A DNA stretch of 64,000 bases from Diprion similis (Eukaryota; Arthropoda; Insecta; Hymenoptera; Diprionidae), in contig NC_060112.1 in assembly GCF_021155765.1 (NCBI RefSeq), positions 9,796,001 through 9,860,000 of the forward strand. Direction: 5' to 3'. This document shows, in pieces, positions 23,352 to 35,288 of the stretch. The notes under the pieces were generated by a model. It did not search any database. It was given only the letters and a program-made list of their open reading frames with translations, and was not told where the DNA came from. How positions within the stretch are numbered: position 1 is the stretch's first letter; each line of letters begins with the position of its first letter. Both the position numbers and the translations under genes were made by a program.

Positions 23352-26300
23352 TTAGTACATCGCTCTTACAATTCTGAGCCTTCTCACTCCGAGATATCCT
23401 ACAAAGTGCATACTGAAGGTAAGCAGCAGAAGGCCGCATACGTCTGTCCTTAAATTACCTTCGTCGTATCCAGATTCAGCCAAAACTTCACGTCCATTTT
23501 TATAACATGGCAAGTCTTTGTCCGGGTAACACTCTGTAATAATTTTACATTAAAACGTATTATCTTTTGTTTTTGTTTTTTTTGGGCGGTGAAAAGTATT
23601 CTGTCTGCCTTGTCGAGCTACAACAATGGTCGGTTTCTTACCAATAAAATCTACGGTTGTCCAATGGATGATTGCCAGGGCTTCGTTCGCGTAGTAAAAA
23701 ATCGAAAAGTATTTCACCCATGACAGGTATGCGGGCATAGCTCTAAACAGAAAATTTTCCTCTGCAAGTTTAACGACTCGTAACTTAACCGACGTTTCAT
23801 GAAACTGAATTCCCAAATCTGCATGCATCAATTTTTTTATCTGTTTGTACAAGTTGGCTAACTCTGTGTGATTGGGCCTCGACGTGAACCGTAAGTACAA
23901 GCAAGCGCCACGCGATTGTATTGACTTAAATGCAGATCCATCATATTCTGGCTTTCTGAAATTCTCAATGCAACATAACTTCGATTCGCGTGCGAATTTT
24001 TATAGTTAGTCTAGCCGCAGTTATTGAGTTGGCCAACCTGACGAGCGGCCGAGTACGCAACGCCAATCAGGTGAATCCACCAACAGAGTCACATGACTTG
24101 GCGCATGCGCGTTTGAGTGTACAGTTTTCTGAGCCTGTCACGATATACATATACGCATAGCGAATGATCGTCGTGAATATGAATTGCTGAGTCTAAGCGA
24201 GGAAGATTGGAGGGATGTTAACCCCTTAAGATACCTGAGATTGTAGTAAACTCCAGACATCAGATAGCCAATTAGGTCGATCGGCACCATAACGCCCATC
24301 ATAATATCGGGGTTCTCGATCCAGCTTGACATCATTGCGCCGTAAGCTGAGCTCGTTATTGCAGCCAATATGATGCAGAAAACGAATTGTATGAGAACAA
24401 AGAAGTCGGTATCCATATCCAGAGAAACGAGCATTATTAAAAAGAAAACAATACAGTGGCAAGCTGTCTTAGGAATCTGGTGACAGGAAAATACATACTT
24501 CATTACTCACGTCACCTTGATAGGAAAGAAAGAAAGAAGAATTTAATTAAGACAGGCACGATCGCTAAGTGAAGTGCTATATTGATTATCACATTTATAA
24601 GGAAGTTAGAATGACGTAATTTTTCTGACATTGTTAGTGACAAGTTAGAAAAACCTTTCTTTTTGATTTAAAAACTGCCAGTGTAGTTTTTATCACCTTT
24701 GAAAATATGAACAAGTTGAATGAACCTCGATGCGATCGTACCCCCAGTATGAAAGCAAAGCTTTATTATTTCAGCGCCTACTAGTTTCATTTTTTTATCA
24801 GTTCCATGACAATTACCCAGCTGATAACAGTTGTGATGTAATAAACTGCCGGCGTGTACATTGAATTCTCCTGTAAGTAAAGGGGGATTTGCTCCGGCAG
24901 TACGTAGGCAATGGAATAAGTTGACGAAAAGATGATCTCAGCACTAATGAGGTACAAGGCACCCCGCATACCCTGAACACCAGCCTGTGTGTGCGAATTT
25001 ACGCCGAAGTAAAAGGCACTGATGAGTATCGACGATACCTGAAATTTAATACCGAATCTATGTATCACGATCTTATTTACTGATCATTGTACCTGAATAA
25101 TTTACTAGGATCATGTGACTCTGGCTGTGGATCGTATTATACTCACCAAAAAGGGATAATAATGGCTCGCCTCTTCCGACACTGTTCTTCGCATCCTCAC
25201 TGATATTCTCCACATAAGCCAGTAAAATTGTACCAACCGATTTGGTTTGAGCCTAGAAGATGAATTGACGATTAACTCGAACGAAATTTTATTAAAAAAT
25301 CATGTATCCACCGGAGATTGGTCACATTTTTTAAGAAAAGCTTTTAGTTCGTACTGCTGGTTCTTTTTAATCTTCAATGTTTCGTGAAACCAGCTGTAAT
25401 ATTGATGCACCCCTTAATCAATCAACAAGTTTACTCACGTTTGAGACTTGAATTCTATTAAACCATTCTCCGTTGGGGATTCTGGTTGTTTGTAGTACGT
25501 TGAACGAGTAAAGGAGCTGCAAATCTTTGCTGGACGTTCAGACATGAGTAACAAATCTGTAGCATTCAAGGAATCGACCAGATTTGTATTTGACACAGTC
25601 TTGACGTAAAATTCTGCCTCGTTGAACGATTCCGGGCAATGAAATCCTTCGCTAATGAAAATAACTTTTGGTTACGAGGTCGATATTAAGGGGAGTCGTT
25701 ACGGATAGCCAGAATGGTGTAGAATTGTTTTTTTTTTTTTTTTTTTTTTGTGGCTAGTACTTCAGAATCCGAAAGAACAGTTAAATAACATAGCACGCCA
25801 CATAATCAGCGAAGACTTAGCTAGATCATCACGTGCCTACCTGTTAAAGAATTTCCTTGCATTTACCAATGTTCCGTAGTAAGCTGTTCTTCCATTAGCC
25901 AAATATACAACGTGACTGAACATTTTGTAGAGATCCATCGCAGGCTGGTGAACTGAGCAGAAGACGATTGTTCCTGTTCTGGTCGCAGCCTTTGCTGATT
26001 CAATTACTCGCATCGCTGTCCACGTATCCAAACCTGTATCCAGACCGGAAATTGGCATCGTTTTATTATAGAAATTAGACGTTTAGATGAGCATGAAGCT
26101 GCGAGTATATACAGTAGGGAAGCAAGACGAAAACGCTTCTTACGAGGTTTGATTGAGTTCAGTTGTACTTGATACTAATAAAAATTTGCGAAGCATTTCA
26201 ATCTTATTATTCACATACGCGAACTTTTCTTTCTTTTTTTTTTTTACCAAGAATCATTTGGCGAATAAAAACTCCAATCAATGTCACCCTGGTGACTTTT

Positions 26301-28279
26301 TCTTCAATGCAGTTCGCGCATTATTTCCAAAGAATGTTTAAGTTCGTGAAGAAAATTTAAGGTGTTGCTTGGGTGTTTGATAAAAAAATTATTGTCAATA
26401 TTTTTCAAGGGACTTATATAATCTAAATTTTATAAACTCGGTGAAATTGTAATATACATTTTTTTTTTTTTCTTAAAAATCTAACAAACATCCGCAATGT
26501 TAATGCAAATTAAGTCACTGAGTTCACGGAGAAAGCATCCTACAATTGAGTCTGACAATCAGAATCATGTCGATCAAAGAATCGATCCATGCTTACCAGT
26601 TGTGGGCTCATCCAGGAAAAGTATCTTCGGTTTCGTAACCATTTCGACTGCTAGCGACAGCCTCTTCACCTCACCACCTGACAATTTCGAGATGAAACTG
26701 TCTCTATGCTTCAGAATTCCAAGCTCCGTGAGGATGTTCACTGCCAAAGTGTTTCTATCCTTCGCCGATATTCCTTTTTCCAGCCTCAACGCGCACTGCA
26801 ACAAAGAATTCGCCCTGCGTTAAGCAACTTCCTGGCGAGTCGAGTTGCTTGTAAAAATTCATTCTAAGGCACTTACCGTGAATATCATATATTCCATTAC
26901 TGTCAGTGCAGCTGGCAAAGCGTAGAATTGTGGTACGAAGCCTGCTATCTCGGTCATCAAGTCTCTCGACACGGTGCATCCATTGAGTCTGATGCATCCG
27001 GAAGACAGCTCAATTTTTCTCGCCAGTGCGGCCAATAGCGTCGTTTTACCTGCACCGCTAAATGATTGGGAAACAAATTTACTTCGTTTACACTGGGTAT
27101 TCAACAAAGCGATGAACAACCTTTGTTTTTTACTATTTCAAATCTACTCCTTTCAGTCTCAGGTGTTCTTGATTTTATCTGCCACGTTTTATGTCTCGTG
27201 GTGTTTGGAGATTAGAAAAATGTTGTTGAATGAATTTTTTTCATCTCGTTATTTGCATAATGTGAAAACTACTGAACCGATTAAATCTAAAATCATCAGA
27301 ATCCTCAATCGCGTCTCTGCGTCGCTCCAAATCTCACGCGCATGCGCACGGAAAATATTTGAAAAAATATACGAAACGTTGAGGAATATTTTAAAACTCA
27401 ATATACCTCACTATGAAGGCTCGTACAACTTGGCTCGAGTTAGGCTCTTGTTGCATTCAACGGCTTTATTGGGCCTCAATTTATACGCCATTTTATTAGT
27501 CTAATAGTGAGTTCGATCTCCTTCGGTAAGCTGAAATTATTTGATGCTTATCCTTTAAAATATATTTCTTACCTGGGACCCATGATCGCCACCAAACTGC
27601 CACAGTCCGCATGGCCAGTGACTATTTCAAAAAGGTTCATTAAAATCCGTTCAAATCATATTTATGAGCGGCATATCGACTGGATTCAAATTAGTGCTTC
27701 AACTATTATATTATTCTAATTTTACAGCTATTACTATAGTTCTGCTGATTTTCTTAACATCAATAAACCGCTAAATAATGTAACTTTATGGAAAAGATAT
27801 TTTACAATACTTCAACGCTAATTTTATTAGTGATCAAAATCCACTGGTATTAGACATTGGGATAGGAAGATTACAAAAAAAACGTGCCTAATTAATAACC
27901 GATTTTGAATTCATTGAAATTATACGTAGAGAAATTATTTTTCAATAGTTTCAGTGAGACACCTGCCGAATATTTCGAAGTTTTTCAAGTTCGCTATAGT
28001 CTTTCAAATGTCGTGTGGTCTCAAATTGGGTCAAATAAAATTTTTTCTGGCACAGCTATGGTATACCAGGTAGTTTTGAGTTGGTTCTATCGTACCTGAG
28101 TCAAGTATCTTGATCGATCCGTCATCGAGGGTGGAAACTCCAAAAACCTTCTTGGCGATACTTTTGATAAAAAAATCGCGCTTGTGTCCCACGTGAACGG
28201 TAAGATTTTCCCAGGAAAGCGATATTGGAAGTTCGGCCGATCGGGAAAGGGACTCCGATTCGAAGTCCTTGAAAAACAT
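23352..28279 (-). CDS. ABC transporter subfamily G half-transporter, 11 exons, complete
   Basis: ATP-driven membrane half-transporter (pairs into a dimer) that moves lipids, sterols, pigment precursors or xenobiotics. Exons (minus): 28279-28096, 27621-27573, 27057-26877, 26795-26597, 26033-25841, 25651-25439, 25252-25147, 25038-24817, 24476-24235, 23742-23642, 23533-23352; all junctions keep frame, 623 residues, normal for ABCG. Nucleotide-binding domain first: Walker A GPSGAGKTT (76-84), Q-loop Q121, signature LSGGEVKRLS (176-185), Walker B ILFLDEP (196-202), H-loop H233. The membrane domain starts near VQFYWLMWRISVRMRR and has about six hydrophobic segments. The last extracellular loop has the ABCG-type Cys pair (ECYPDKDLPCYKNGREVL). 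Start ATG (MFFKDFES) lies after an in-frame TAA. All catalytic residues are intact. The substrate and exact member (white-like or ABCG1/4-like) are not resolved. Confidence 0.95.
25728..25749. repeat. Poly(T) tract in ABCG intron 5
   Basis: 22 T on the plus strand between exon 5 and exon 6 of the ABCG gene; poly(A) in the transcript sense. Confidence 0.85.
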
Positions 28280-28457
28280 TTTGTAACACGGAATTCCGAG
28301 ATACACGATGGCTCCAATTTAGGTCCCACTGCCTTGTCGCTTTCAGAGTTCACGAGACAATGCACGCAACGTACACGCATTGTTTTCACTCCCTGGCTGC
28401 TTATCGTTTTGCTGTTTAACCAAGTTATCTAATGGCCGGGAACTAGAAATGTCTACA

Positions 28458-28867
28458 TTACATAAATTCTGATACTTCGTCATCCTCGACCGCATTGTAC
28501 TCTGGAATGGACTTTTTCAGCCTTTGATTAATTAGGAAATCATCTTCGTCGTTGAACTGGGAAGCATCGCATCAATTTCCCTCAGCGTTTATCAATATAA
28601 CAACCGAATCTGTTATTTTTTAATACGCACATTCCAAGACATCGGAAAACCTCCGTTCAGAGTTTTTACATTATCAAAAAGTAGTTGTGTTTCGTTTAAC
28701 GGAAAAAGTGTGGTTCGACGCTATCTTATTGTTCGATGAATTCTGTCGCAACGAAGATCATAAAATAGATATGTAACAAGTATATTGAATTTTTTCTTAA
28801 GTTTCCAGATTCACTAGACTTACATCACCGAACGATTGCGCATTTTCAGCATCAGCTAAGGATTGCT
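28458..28867 (-). CDS. Last two exons of an unrecognised acidic protein
   Basis: Exon at about 28867-28824 reads SLADAENAQSFGD and ends at a strong donor (GAT|GTAAGT), phase 0. The next exon, 28556-28458, starts after CTTCCCAG and reads FNDEDDFLINQRLKKS, then IPEYNAVEDDEVSEFM and TAA. Frame is kept across the junction and the residue composition is strongly protein-like: acidic, no stops, typical codons. The exons lie on the same strand as, and about 180 bases upstream of, the ABCG start, so they are either the 3' end of a separate gene whose 5' exons lie between 28.9 and 31.3 kb, or a skipped upstream part of the ABCG transcript. No family recognised. Confidence 0.5.
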
Positions 28868-28879
28868 CTTAGTCTGGAT

Positions 28880-31398
28880 TGTTTTCTATAGTTTTTTTTT
28901 TGTGCCGGACATGAACCCAAAAAAAGCGGTTTTTTGTATTCTTATAACTGCTATGTTGTTTGTCAAACGTGTTACGTGTAAAGGATTCTTCCTCGAACCT
29001 TTGATATTGTTACACAATACTATTATATTATTTATTTATTAGTTATATTTGGAGAAATATTTATTCAAAATATGTAATTCATGTATAATTACTGTTAAGT
29101 ATTATTAAAACCAAAATAGATAAATATTTTTCGAAATAACCTAAAATTCGGACTCGAAAAACAATTCTTTTTTTTTTTTTAATTTTATACTCTTTAAATT
29201 AAAAGCAGATGATTGTTACCTATACATATATTTCTTCGGCGACTTCGTTAGAACCTAAAATTCTTCATATTATAGAGAGACTAGATAACCTGAATACGTA
29301 ATAAACGTTAGATATGAATGATATCTTGCTATTCTCCTACTATTTTCAATTAAAACAAAAAAAAAAAAAAAATTCAAATAAACAGAGTAAAAATGCCTTA
29401 GAATGGCCAACAATTTTTTATTTTTTTTTCCCTTAAAAGTACTATCGATCCCTGTCAATTCCATACAAAATTAATTTTGTTTCGTCAAAGATTAGATGTT
29501 TCAGTAATAGAATCACGTGTATTTTAAATATAAAACTTCGCATCGTTACAGCGAATGATAAAAATCAAGTCAGAACATTCATGTTGGGCTCAAAATTTAA
29601 GTTTTCTTCATTTAGAAACAAACGAGGGGTGGCCCAATTGAAATTCCTTCGCTGACACGGAAATCGATGACTTTTCATTCAATCCACAAATATACTTCGT
29701 AATGAGTTTTTACCGAATAGCAAGAGAATTTGCAGGGGAAGACGTTGTGTAGGAAATGAGGGTACGAGGAGTCGATGAATAACAAATGAATATAATTTAA
29801 TAATATCTCGGTCAAAAACATACATAAGAAAGTAGATGCGGAATGGAGTACAAGTAAACCGTTACAGTCGAGTTACAGATACTGTTGAAACATTTGTGTC
29901 TTATTGTTAGTCTGGATATTCTTGAAGCTATGTATTAATCATACATTTGGTTATGTATAAAAGTGCAAACTTGCCAAAGTCTATATGAATGATGAATTTT
30001 CTTCTTCTATAACACCTGATTTTATCATCGTTGCTATATTTAGTTTCATGATTATTTTTCCAACCGGATTCTGTATACTTTATTATATATACATGCATTT
30101 GTATTTCTATGTACAATTATTAATACAATAGTTTACTTTCAACGAGCAAAGAATTTTTTGGCACTTTAATATTGGAAGGCATATACAATTATTATTGTAC
30201 ATCGAATTTGGCTCATATTCAGAACGCAACTTATCTCGAAGCGAACGTTTTGGAACTAGATAAACATAACTTTTTATTTCACCTATTAATTGAATGGACA
30301 TAGTCAGTCAATCAAGATTCTGGATTCAGTTTTACACGCACATTTCGAGATAGGATTTCGCTACGAATATAAGCCTATACATATAGGCTCTCTTACAGAC
30401 TATGGAATAGCTTCGAATTTAAAAATCGGTGAAGTATAATTTTAATAAATTTCGTTCGGATTGATCTGGGCTAAAATGGATAGAATCTTTAAAAATTTAT
30501 CTGACTTCAAGGTTTTGCTTCTTCTTTTTCTGCGAAGAATCGTGTAATGACGGTGAATTATTTTTTACACAGATCATTTACACGAACGTGTGGTTGGTAT
30601 TCCTTTTTTTCGGAAGAACGTATTTAATGCCAAACAGGGGTTGAAAGTCATTAGAGGCGATTCATTGACGTGTAATACGTACCTACTTATGCAACCTTGC
30701 ATGTGTTCTCAACGTCTTACGTATACGTGTTACGTATAACAGTGTTTGGATTGTATTTAAATAAAATGGCACTTTTCTTCAGTATAGCTTATCGATACCC
30801 ATGATTATACGTTATTCGATAAAAGTGTTAGGGATGTACTTACGGGTAACTTACGCGAGAAAGGAACTTACTCAAAGAGAATTATCGAATAGCTATACAT
30901 AAAATACAATATGTGATTAAAATTTTTAGCGAACATTAAGGCATTTCAAAACTTTTATTTCATTCATTATTTTTAATTTTCAACGCTTATTCAATAATAA
31001 TTAAGTAATTTAATAAATTACTTGGATGATCGTGATGTGAATATGTGTGCAATAAAAACGATATTTACGTGGTGGAAAGTAAGAAATGTACGCACTGAAA
31101 GGAATGTTTACGCCAAGTTATCAATACTTTGCGAGTCCGTGTATTAGGAGGTGCGGATGTGGGAGGAATAAATGCGTCAGGACACCTCTTGAAACGGATC
31201 TACGAATGGATGGATGCATGAACGACTTTGCGTTAGAGTTTTGGTTCGGGAAGCCCTGAGACCTGAGTCTTCGAGTGGCTTGAAGCCCGCAGTGTGAACC
31301 TTGTCATAAAACAGCGGACGTTTTTAATTTCTTTCAATTGGTCAAAGTAAGTGCAGGACTGTCCTGGCGGCGTGTTGCCTTAGACTTGAAAAATGATG
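28880..31398. other. Spacer between the acidic-protein exons and Rab32
   Basis: A+T-rich DNA that should contain the Rab32 3' UTR (minus-strand AATAAA near 30952-30957) and possibly missing 5' exons of the gene at 28458-28867. The G+C-richer part at 31140-31330 reads as 3' UTR, with no open frame of note. Confidence 0.45.
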
Positions 31399-33347
31399 TC
31401 AGCAGGAGCAGGACTTCTTTGTGTTGGTTGGTGATTGGTTCAGAGCGAATCTTTCGCCGTCTGATTGCTCTTGCGCACCGTTTCCCTTTATGATTTGATC
31501 GTTCTGGAGAATCTGTCAAGAATAAGTGAAATTTAATCAGAATATTCGTCAGCTGTTGAATTAGCGGTTTTATGTAATATTCAGCATCGGGCAATCATTC
31601 AAATTTATTCCTCTTTTCTAACAATTCTTACAAGGGATTAGCTTTCGACAAGTTGAAGAATAAATAGACTACATTTTCAAAATGAAGATTTGAAAACACA
31701 AAAAATCAATTCTACATGAAATTGCCTTCGAAGAACTTCAACTGCTTGAAGATGCTTCATTTTTACGTGAATAATGTCGGTAAGCTAACGATTAAACTCT
31801 TTCACTTTGAAAAAGCTGATGAAGATTGTAGGACTACCTTGTTGACGAGAAACCTCGCCGCCTCTTCAATGTTAATATTTTCCTTCGCCGAGGTTTCAAA
31901 CCAGCCAGAAAAGTTTTTATCTTTACAATACTCGTCCATTTTATTTGGAGAGTTGACCAAGCCTTCCTTTTGCTGGTCACATTTATTGGCCAGAAGGACA
32001 CATGGAATGGCTGAACCATCTGGGAGCTGGACCTTTGAATCCAGGTCCTGTTTCCACTTGACCACCGCGTCGAGGGTGGCGCTTCTCGTTACGTCGAAAA
32101 CTATGAAAGCACCGACTGCCTCTTTGTAGTAGACCCTCGTCATATTTCCAAATCTCTCCTGACCTGGAAAATTCATTTTGATCTCGGTAAAATATGAGAA
32201 CATCATTCTACCGAGGCGATTAGGCTGCGGTGGTCACGTTCTCATATTAGCAGACTGATTGACTGAAGCTGTCAATTGGCATAAAGACATCGATGCAGTC
32301 AATACACAATATAATACATAGTCATTGTTTCTGCTACAAGAAGTATGCCGAAGTGGACATAATTTCGACACTTTTTTTTCATTAGACTGTTATTTTCAAC
32401 GAGGTCTATACGGTGACGTGAATTTTTTTGCAGAGTACTTTTGCGATAAGAAAAGAGAGATAGTATTTGAAAAGTTTAAGAAGATCGTCAACGATATATC
32501 GAACAGTTTCAATGACGATGTGGTGGAAATTTTAGGCCAAAGTAAGTTACGCTACACGGTCTGCTACACTGCGATGCAAATTCTAAAGAGGATTTCAGAC
32601 GTCGATGCATATGTGTCCGATAACGATATGTGAGTCTCGCAAACAGAGGACCACTCATAAATATATAGCGATACTCGGCAATCCGGCAAGTGCGAACGGT
32701 GAGATTCTACGTACAGGCATTAAGTGTGCATAAACAATATATATTATCCATGCGCGAAATTCCTTCCTGTTTCACGTAGCATTTTTATTTTTATTTATTG
32801 ATATCGCGTATCGTCTCAGAATTGAATACCAGAAGACTTTGAATTTAAGTAAATTAAATTCTAGAAAATTCTACGCGATATTCAATAAACGTTAATACTT
32901 TGCAGAAAGTCGTATCTTAAATGACTCGAAAGTCATGAATCATTTACTGAAATTCTAGATAAATATTGCAACAATATCCAACGCTAAGTGAAACCGCATG
33001 GAATTCTTCACATTGGCTCAAAAAGATTCAGCAATTAAATATTGCAAGCAGCAAAAAATAATGTAAAATGGCATTATCTTATTCCTCCTTCATCGGGATT
33101 CTTGTGAACCTGACTGACCTGCGATGTCCCATAGCTGTAGCCTTATTATTGTATGCTGGTCCCAGTTGAGAACCTTTAGGGCAAAGTCCACCCCTATGGT
33201 GGCTCTGTAGTGCTGAGAAAAGAATTGATGAACGTATCTTTTGATAATGGACGTCTTGCCTGCCCCCAGTTCACCTATCACGAGTATTTTGTACAGGTGT
33301 TCCCGCTTTTCGCCTACACCCGCAGTCGGGCCACTGTTCTGAGATGT
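31399..33347 (-). CDS. Rab32: Rab32 (lightoid) small GTPase, core exons
   Basis: Rab GTPase of lysosome-related organelle and endolysosomal traffic; in insects this subfamily acts in pigment-granule formation. Exons (minus): 33347-33119, 32163-31838, 31512-31399, giving 222 residues. Motifs: P-loop GELGAGKTS, switch I with RATIGVDFALK, WDIAGQERFGN (WDIAGQ is typical of Rab32/38; most Rabs have WDTAGQ), guanine-specificity LANKCD, and SAKENINI. The C-terminus KKSCSC is a CXC double-prenylation site. The 33347 exon opens directly after a splice acceptor in phase 0 and has no usable ATG, so an upstream exon must supply the start. The exons at 39235-42522 fit; a shorter alternative near 33.5 kb cannot be excluded. 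Confidence 0.95.
32386..32629 (+). CDS. Candidate plus-strand exon inside the Rab32 intron
   Basis: A strong acceptor (long pyrimidine run, then CATTAG) at 32385 is followed by an open frame of 80 codons ending at a strong donor (GATAT|GTGAGT). It reads like protein: YGDVNFFAEYFCDKKREIVF, FEKFKKIVNDISNSFNDD, AMQILKRISDVDAYVSD. Without splicing it would stop one codon later. It lies opposite in strand to Rab32, between its first two core exons. No partner exon or family is recognised; it could also be a decayed fragment. Confidence 0.35.
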
Positions 33348-33376
33348 CTGCAACAAGAAGAAATTACCAAATATTA

Positions 33377-33577
33377 TTAACTCGATGACACGAAGTGCTG
33401 AAATAGGTGAGTAGATGAGTCAGGATTTCTTCCAGGCTGGAAGCGAGGACTAGCATTAATCGACACGATGTAAATATATACGACATGCCGATATTTTGTG
33501 GGTTCCACTATCTTCCAACTGACTGAACCATTCGATAGAAACATGGCGACTGCTTTTTGAAATGGCAAATTTTCCAC
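33377..33577 (-). other. Possible alternative short first exon of Rab32
   Basis: An open frame with an internal ATG at about 33544 (MFLSNGSVSWKIVEP) runs leftwards towards the Rab32 core acceptor. A short Rab32 isoform would need a phase-0 donor here; candidates such as TCA|GTCAGT or GTC|GTATAT are weak. Listed only because the core exon lacks a start codon. Confidence 0.2.
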
Positions 33578-35265
33578 GATTTTACAGCCAAAACATTACG
33601 TTACCTTGCATCTGGAAAAATCCAAAGCAGGCCAATTTCGCCAAAAAGCAAGTTCCATTTGACGGTTTGAGGTAGGTTTCAATGTTACCAAGGAATAAAA
33701 TGCTCCAGTTCTATCGTGGACAACCGGCAAGCCAACTGAATATGAATCCAAACGTGGCAAACGAGTGCATCGTCAGATAGCGAATATTAATAACGCCGTT
33801 TCACTATTGGCTGTCTGGTTTTTGTATTGGTTTTACGCCGGTCGAATGGAGTGGGTAATTACAAGCCCCACTGCAGTTCGGGCTGACAATGAGTAATACA
33901 ACGGGGCTGACGGAATGACTCGTGTTTACCTAAAACCGGATTTCGGAAACTTGGCGTCTGGACTTTATTGCTACTAATTAAGTAAATACTGAATTTATTT
34001 CACCAGATTTTCAAATGTTCTAATCTAATCTGTTATGAGAAATTTACAGGATAAAAGTTAATTGTGAGAAGGTCTAATTCTCAATGAGAATTTCAAATGA
34101 AGATAATTAACAGCAAGTGTGGGATTGATCCATCTTTCAAGCAATCGTCTTTCAAAAACGCAGGGTATGTTAGCAACTATGAGAATTTATTTAAAATTTG
34201 CTTGAATCAAGCTGTATCTAGTGGCGGTTGAAGAGACTTGCAATCGTGTTTTGACATATTTACATTGCAAAGAGGTAAGTCAATTCAGATTGAGTTATAC
34301 TGGGTATGCATTGACAAGAATGCCCTCTCGAATTCGTCTACACTGTCTTAATCTTACGACGGTTGAGCCCCTTTGGCGTTGGGTTTGAGGAAACTGTTGA
34401 TTGTTAAAGAAAATGAATTTATACAGAACACTTTCTGTCAAGTGACAACGAACAGTATTAAATTCGACAATGAAGGGTATAGACACAATCCTTTACAATC
34501 ACGTGTAGCGAAGCGGTAGGAGAAGGCCGGAATGAAACACCTTGAAAAAGTGTCACAGAGTATATACGTAAGTATGTCTTATCTTTCAGCGTTTGGATAC
34601 GCCGTCAGAACGAATTTGTGTCGTGGCACTCATCCGTGTCTCTTATAGTATTCGCTGAAGGAAGCATGTAGGTAAGAACCTTGTGATGCTGTAATGAAAT
34701 TCGTATCGATGATTGCAGAACCACATCAGAACCTACTTGAAGGATTAAGTTTCATAGAATGGATAAGTTTTATCGTGTTATCCGAGAATTGTAGTCCATC
34801 GTGTTATTCGATCATTCATAATACTGTACGTGCCATGTTGACCTTGAGATTGGTAATTACCTATCAACAACTGGTTGAACCAACTCGTTAGATAGATTAT
34901 AATAACTTTAATATGAAATATTACGTCTGTAATGATTTGATGTTGTTGTTCCAAGTTTCAAGTATGACTGTATTATATACTCAGATGCTAATGCATACCA
35001 TCTGAAACATTGTTTGATAAATGTTGACGGGTTCTATCGCAACGAACGTGATTAATATGTGAGTTAATAAATGTGTGTGGCTAATTGCTAAACAGCCTGA
35101 TCGATACTGCAAATTAAATTGAGCCGATACGTCATCGCAACACTACTTGGAATATTTCGAATGGATCGCTCAGGCTATTTACCTCATTACAGTAGTCTCT
35201 TGTTTGGAAGTTGGTTACTGAAGTCTCTTATTTATGGGAAAAAGCATATTTAACAATTCTAACAA

Positions 35266-35288
35266 TTTTTTTTTTTTTTTTTTTTTTT
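35266..35288. repeat. Poly(T) tract
   Basis: 23 consecutive T on the plus strand; no element boundaries recognised. Confidence 0.85.

Noticed and set aside
26974..27504. 176-codon plus-strand open frame
   Set aside because: Antisense to ABCG exon 3 and its introns; its length is explained by the shadow of the real exon, and no start context or family is seen.
31716..32129. 137-codon plus-strand open frame
   Set aside because: Exact antisense shadow of the second Rab32 core exon.
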